From Nitrospirota bacterium (lineage in GTDB: Bacteria > Nitrospirota_A > Leptospirillia > Leptospirillales > Leptospirillaceae): a DNA stretch of 9,015 nt. The notes beneath the pieces were generated by a model. It saw only the letters and a program-made list of their open reading frames with translations. It did not search any database and was not told the DNA's origin. This document shows positions 6,236 through 9,015 of this stretch, one piece after another. The position numbers and the translations under genes were made by a program. The stretch lies in assembly GCA_021795275.1 (NCBI GenBank), contig JAJYPO010000079.1, positions 869-9,883 of the forward strand. The letters run 5' to 3'. Within the stretch, counting starts at the first letter, position 1; each line of letters begins with the position of its first letter.

Positions 6236-6297
6236 AATGAAACCATCCTGGAATGATCGGCACCCATAGGTTGGAAACACAACGAGAAGAGGAGAGG

Positions 6298-6738
6298 GTG
6301 GATATCCCGTTCGATCAGATCAGAAAAGGCGTCGGAGAACTCGTCCGGCAGGTGGCGATTCTCCCGATGGAAACGGAGGATGGTTCTCCGGAATGGTGCT
6401 TCGCACCGGGAGAAGGGGATGAACGGGAGATTTCCCGTCTTCTGTCCCTGTTCGACGGCTGGGAATCCTATGCGCGCGACTCCCTCCTCCGGCTTCACCC
6501 CGGAAGGAACCAGGAAATCATTGAAATTATGAGGATCGTCCGTTCGAAGATTGCCTTGAACCGGACGAACCGTCACTTCATGGGATACATCCGGGAGGGA
6601 GCGCTTCCCTCAACGGGGCGGGATTTCTATCTGACCACCTTTGAGCGGACCCTGGATCATCTTCAAGGGATCTGGGAGCAGGCGCTCCGGCGGGAAGAGG
6701 CTTCGGGGTCACCCTCCCTCTTGCCGGAAGGACGATGA
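6298..6738 (+). CDS. Hypothetical helical protein, unrecognised family
   Basis: I do not recognise this protein. From the GTG at 6298 it has 146 residues, highly charged and probably all-helical and cytoplasmic, with no membrane segment or signal peptide. Visible stretches include IRKGVGELVRQVAILPMETEDG near the start, FDGWESYARDSLLRL in the middle, and a segment with EIIEIMRIVRSKIALNRTNRHFMGY followed by a helix ending LQGIWEQALRREE. The GTG has AGGAG only 3 nt before it, the longer AAGAGGAGAGG purine run abuts it, and upstream codons lose the G/C third-position bias. The in-frame ATG at 6253 (161 residues) has no SD but cannot be excluded. The gene runs directly into the four-cysteine gene (ATGA at 6735-6738 or a 2-bp gap), so the two are probably made together. 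The coding frame is well supported by base bias and coupling, but the function is not. Confidence 0.75.
   Translation: MDIPFDQIRKGVGELVRQVAILPMETEDGSPEWCFAPGEGDEREISRLLSLFDGWESYARDSLLRLHPGRNQEIIEIMRIVRSKIALNRTNRHFMGYIREGALPSTGRDFYLTTFERTLDHLQGIWEQALRREEASGSPSLLPEGR
6728..6732 (+). promoter_or_regulatory. Ribosome binding site favouring ATG 6741 over ATG 6735
   Basis: AAGGA ends 8 nt before the ATG at 6741 but only 2 nt before the ATG at 6735. The spacing favours 6741, although 6735 would give an ATGA overlap with the upstream stop. Confidence 0.45.
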
Positions 6739-6740
6739 CG

Positions 6741-7142
6741 ATGGAAAAGACCGAACAGCCCGGCCGCTGCGATTCGTGCTGCAGAGTCAGCTCGGTTCTC
6801 TACAAGGTTTCTTTGGGACACGACTTTTTTGATCGCGCCTATAACCGCTTGTCGGCGGTGGACGACCAGGCACCGCGCTGGTACTGCGAGGAGTGTTCCC
6901 GGGAGAAGGATTATCAGCGCGACGTCAGAAGCATCCGGGAGGAATTTCTCCGCCTCAGGTCCGGCGCCGACTCCCTGCTCTCCGACCCGTCCACCTTCCT
7001 TCGGGCAAGACAGCGGATACGCGAGGTCGACCAGCAGGTCAAGAAAGGCCGGAGTCCCCATGTGATTCTTTCACCACGGGACGTGGCCATTCTGCTCATG
7101 GATCTTGATTCATGGTCGGACGACCATGGAATCGCGGGGTAG
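6741..7142 (+). CDS. Small four-cysteine putative zinc-binding protein, unrecognised family
   Basis: The product has 133 residues from the ATG at 6741 (135 from 6735). Near the N-terminus RCDSCC gives Cys10 and Cys13 (plus Cys14), and WYCEECSREK gives Cys49 and Cys52. This CxxC-x35-CxxC arrangement is typical of a zinc ribbon or treble-clef knuckle pair. The middle and C-terminal parts are charged and helical, including a segment rich in Arg/Glu (DVRSIREEFLRLRSG) and ending in SPRDVAILLMDLDSW. There is no signal peptide or membrane segment. It could be a nucleic-acid- or protein-binding accessory factor, but nothing identifies a partner. It follows the helical unknown gene without a gap and precedes fructose-bisphosphatase by 33 bp, so all three could share a transcript. 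The last 36 codons contain a strong inverted repeat described separately. Confidence 0.75.
   Translation: MEKTEQPGRCDSCCRVSSVLYKVSLGHDFFDRAYNRLSAVDDQAPRWYCEECSREKDYQRDVRSIREEFLRLRSGADSLLSDPSTFLRARQRIREVDQQVKKGRSPHVILSPRDVAILLMDLDSWSDDHGIAG
7107..7133 (+). repeat. Near-perfect palindrome just upstream of the fructose-bisphosphatase gene
   Basis: CATGGTCG (7111-7118) and CGACCATG (7121-7128) are perfect inverted repeats around GA. The arms extend by GATT (7107-7110) with AATC (7130-7133) past one unpaired G at 7129. This makes 12 pairs in all within the 3' end of the four-cysteine gene, about 43 bp before the TTG at 7176. It could be an operator or an RNA hairpin. There is no T-run after it. 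Confidence 0.45.
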
Positions 7143-7162
7143 GGGCCGAGACCCAATAAAGC

Positions 7163-7170
7163 AAGGAGGA
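7163..7170 (+). promoter_or_regulatory. Full Shine-Dalgarno deciding a TTG start for fructose-bisphosphatase
   Basis: AAGGAGGA lies 5 nt before TTG 7176. No ATG or GTG lies in frame nearby that keeps the N-terminal region, so the TTG start rests on this strong SD. Confidence 0.8.
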
Positions 7171-7175
7171 GTCGT

Positions 7176-8219
7176 TTGAGGGAAAAAACGTCGGGTCGGA
7201 CGATTCATCATGAAAGAGAGAGCCGGATCTCTCTGGAGGAGTTCGTTGAAAAGGCCCCGGATTTTACAGCCGGAGAGCGGCTCGCCGTGAGGGAAATCCT
7301 CGAAAGTGTCGCCGGAGGGGGGCGGGAGGTCTCCCGGAGGCTCGCTCTGGGTCCTCTTCGCGGCCTGACGGGAAGTTCGGGGCAGGTCAATGTCCAGGGA
7401 GAAGAGGTCCAGGCCTTCGACGAAATCGCCCAGGAGGTTTTTTCCGGGCTTCTGGGAGCCTCCGGGAGAGTCTCTGTCCTCGTCTCGGAGGAGAGGGAAA
7501 AGCCCGAGGCCTTTCCCTGTCCCTCAGATTCGTTCTATGTGGCGATGGATCCCCTCGACGGCTCCTCCAATCTGGCCGTTTCGGGTCCCGTTGGATCGAT
7601 CTTCGCCCTGTACAAGTCGAGGGAAGAGGAGGACGATCCGTCCCGGGCCATTCTCGACTCCGTCCGTGATGTAGTCTGCGCCGCCTATGTCCTTTACAGC
7701 GTCTCAACCCTCATGGTCGTCGCCTTCCGTGACGAAGTGCGGATGTACGCCCTCGATCCTGCCTCGGGGCGATTCCTGCCACTTCCGGGTCCGGTCCGGT
7801 TCCCCGATGGCGGGGGACAGATCGTGAGCATCAACACCGCCAACTATCCCCGGTGGGACCGGGGGGTCCAGACCTATGTCGATACCCTCCATTCCCGTTC
7901 TTCCTGGAGCGCCCGGTATGTGGGTGCCCTCGTCATGGATTTCCACCGCAACCTTCTCAAGGGAGGGATTTACATCTATCCCGGAGATCTTCCCAAGGGG
8001 AGCGGCGGAGGCCATCCAGAGGGGAAGCTGCGCCTTCTCTTCGAGGCCATTCCCATGGCCTTCATCGCCCGGGCGGCCGGGGGGCTCGCCACAAACGGCC
8101 AGAAGCCGATCCTCGACCTTCCAGCCACCCATATTCACCAACGGGTTGCGCTCGTCGTGGGATCCCGGGAGCGCGTTCAGGAGTTCTCCCGCTTTTCGGG
8201 ATCGCCCGAACCGGACTAG
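7176..8219 (+). CDS. fbp: Class I fructose-1,6-bisphosphatase
   Basis: This enzyme hydrolyses fructose 1,6-bisphosphate to fructose 6-phosphate in gluconeogenesis (and the Calvin cycle where present) in the cytosol. The product has 347 residues, normal for class I. Marks are VSEE (103-106) and the metal/phosphate site MDPLDGSSN (124-132) with Asp125 and Asp128. Further on are SINTANYPRWD (218-228), the sugar-binding segment RYVGALVMDFHRNLLKGGIYIYP (247-269), and LLFEAIPMAFIARAAGG (287-303), whose Glu290 is the last metal ligand. It starts with TTG behind a full SD, which may lower yield slightly compared with ATG. The regulatory AMP site of eukaryotic enzymes cannot be judged by eye. The gene lies 33 bp after the four-cysteine gene and is convergent with, and only one base from, the aldehyde dehydrogenase gene. 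I saw no other carbon-fixation gene here, so gluconeogenesis is the safest role. Confidence 0.96.
   Translation: MREKTSGRTIHHERESRISLEEFVEKAPDFTAGERLAVREILESVAGGGREVSRRLALGPLRGLTGSSGQVNVQGEEVQAFDEIAQEVFSGLLGASGRVSVLVSEEREKPEAFPCPSDSFYVAMDPLDGSSNLAVSGPVGSIFALYKSREEEDDPSRAILDSVRDVVCAAYVLYSVSTLMVVAFRDEVRMYALDPASGRFLPLPGPVRFPDGGGQIVSINTANYPRWDRGVQTYVDTLHSRSSWSARYVGALVMDFHRNLLKGGIYIYPGDLPKGSGGGHPEGKLRLLFEAIPMAFIARAAGGLATNGQKPILDLPATHIHQRVALVVGSRERVQEFSRFSGSPEPD
8195..8210 (+). other. Short hairpin at the convergent fbp/aldehyde dehydrogenase junction
   Basis: TTCGGG (8195-8200) and CCCGAA (8205-8210) pair perfectly around the tetraloop ATCG, 7 bp before the fbp stop. It would form in both transcripts. 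Neither strand has a following T-run, so a role as a bidirectional terminator is weakly supported. Confidence 0.25.
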
Positions 8220-8220
8220 A

Positions 8221-9015
8221 TTAGGCGAGGGGGATCCGGATCGCCAGAAGGCGGGGCCGGGTCATCTCCTCCATGGCATAGCGGATCCCTTCGAATCCCG
8301 ATCCCGACTCCTTGATTCCCCCGTAAGGCCAGTGGTCCAGCCGGAATGTCGGGATCTCGTTAATGAGGACTCCACCAGCCTCGATCCTTCTGGCCCATCC
8401 GATGGCCAGGTCGACCGAGCGGCTGAAGATTCCGGCCTGGATTCCGTACCGGGAGCGGTTGATCCGCTCGATAGCCTCCTCGGGCTTTTCGAAGGAATTG
8501 ATCGTTGCGACCGGTCCGAAGACCTCCTCCTGTTCGATCGGCCATTCGGCCGAGGTTTCGGCCAGAAGAGTGGGGTAGAGAAGGGCCCCTTCCTGCCGGA
8601 GAGGCAGAAGAAGCCGCCCGCCCCTTCCGACCGTCTCCTCCACTTTTTTTCGGACGCTGTCCGCATGACTTTGTCGAATGAGCGGCCCCATCAGGGTCCG
8701 AGGAGACGAAGGGTCTCCGATCCGACCGTCCGTCTCGAGTCCCCGGATTTTTTCGACCAGACCGTCGCGAACCCGCTCATATAGGGGACGCGCGACGAGA
8801 ATACGCTGGATCGAGATGCAGACCTGTCCGGAGTATGCGTAGGCGCCTGCCAGCAGACGGTCGAGCAGTTCGGTCGACCATCCGTCCTCCGCAACCATGA
8901 CGGCGGCGCTTCCTCCAAGTTCGAGAAGGACTTTTTTCCGCGGAACGCGATCCCGGATGCTCCACCCGACGGGAGCCGATCCCGTGAAGGAAATGACGGG
9001 CAGGGCGGGATGCTG
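8221..9015 (-). CDS. Aldehyde dehydrogenase, C-terminal 264 residues (5' end cut by window)
   Basis: This is an NAD(P)-dependent aldehyde dehydrogenase of the ALDH superfamily, oxidising an aldehyde to the acid. The reading frame is open to the window edge, so the ATG at 8898 is internal. Upstream of it the frame reads ISFTGSAPVGWSIRD, the Rossmann-fold FTGS motif, and then LLELGGS with the general-base Glu (codon 8920-8922). The nucleophile Cys lies in YSGQVCISIQR (codon 8818-8820). EEVFGPV and the terminal PYGGIKESGSGFEGIRYAMEEMT are further family marks. About 220 N-terminal residues should lie outside. ELGGSAAV and CISIQR point to the GapN/lactaldehyde-dehydrogenase-like branch rather than betaine-aldehyde types, where ELGGK is usual. 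The substrate is not determinable from this part. The stop lies one base from that of fbp on the opposite strand. Confidence 0.94.
   Translation of the reverse strand, partial: QHPALPVISFTGSAPVGWSIRDRVPRKKVLLELGGSAAVMVAEDGWSTELLDRLLAGAYAYSGQVCISIQRILVARPLYERVRDGLVEKIRGLETDGRIGDPSSPRTLMGPLIRQSHADSVRKKVEETVGRGGRLLLPLRQEGALLYPTLLAETSAEWPIEQEEVFGPVATINSFEKPEEAIERINRSRYGIQAGIFSRSVDLAIGWARRIEAGGVLINEIPTFRLDHWPYGGIKESGSGFEGIRYAMEEMTRPRLLAIRIPLA

Noticed and set aside
5612..6280. A 222-codon minus-strand open frame opposite the deacetylase gene
   Set aside because: The deacetylase has all its catalytic residues on the plus strand, and the antisense product shows no domain.
7876..8784. A 302-codon plus-strand open frame spanning the end of fbp and the aldehyde dehydrogenase gene
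   Set aside because: It overlaps two well-supported genes in another frame or strand and its translation is Ser/Arg/Pro-rich shadow sequence without motifs.

Overview
The window is a densely packed, G+C-rich piece of bacterial chromosome. It holds eleven protein genes, two of them cut by the window edges, and no RNA gene, insertion sequence or CRISPR array that I can see. The genes are housekeeping or metabolic, and no intergenic gap exceeds about 80 bp. A signal-peptide-bearing predicted beta-barrel protein points to a Gram-negative (diderm) bacterium. The mixture of RuvAB, an SDH-type Clp-fold proteinase, a ThiI-like/NFACT-R protein, a bacterial histone-deacetylase homologue and a class I fructose-bisphosphatase would fit Nitrospirota such as Leptospirillum. 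That placement is an impression from gene style and is not proven here.

Layout: (1) 2-1391 (+) is the 3' part of ruvA overlapping ruvB, the Holliday-junction branch-migration motor. (2) 1414-2094 (-) is a predicted outer-membrane beta-barrel protein, convergent with ruvB. It may be expressed from a leaderless promoter in a short divergent region. (3) 2158-2982 (+) is a membrane-anchored SDH-family Clp-fold serine proteinase. (4) A hairpin and an extended -10 promoter (around 2984-3023) precede a compact operon: an IsdG/HmoB-like ABM monooxygenase (3063), a ThiI-like PP-loop protein with an NFACT-R-like RNA-binding region (3364), a COG0731/TYW1-type radical SAM enzyme (4374) and a histone-deacetylase-fold amidohydrolase (5288). 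Each of these genes overlaps the next. (5) After a short gap come two unrecognised genes, a helical protein and a small four-cysteine putative zinc protein, then class I fructose-1,6-bisphosphatase with a TTG start behind a full Shine-Dalgarno. (6) The C-terminal part of an aldehyde dehydrogenase lies on the minus strand, one base from the end of the bisphosphatase gene.

Working together: ruvAB serves recombination repair. The 3063-6235 operon couples two predicted RNA-modification chemistries (adenylation/thiolation by the PP-loop protein, radical chemistry by the TYW1-like enzyme) to a small heme-oxygenase-like protein and a deacetylase. This overlap-coupled set is the most interesting unit in the window. 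The bisphosphatase belongs to gluconeogenesis or sugar-phosphate metabolism. The two unknown genes directly upstream may be cotranscribed with it, and a striking palindrome sits just before it.
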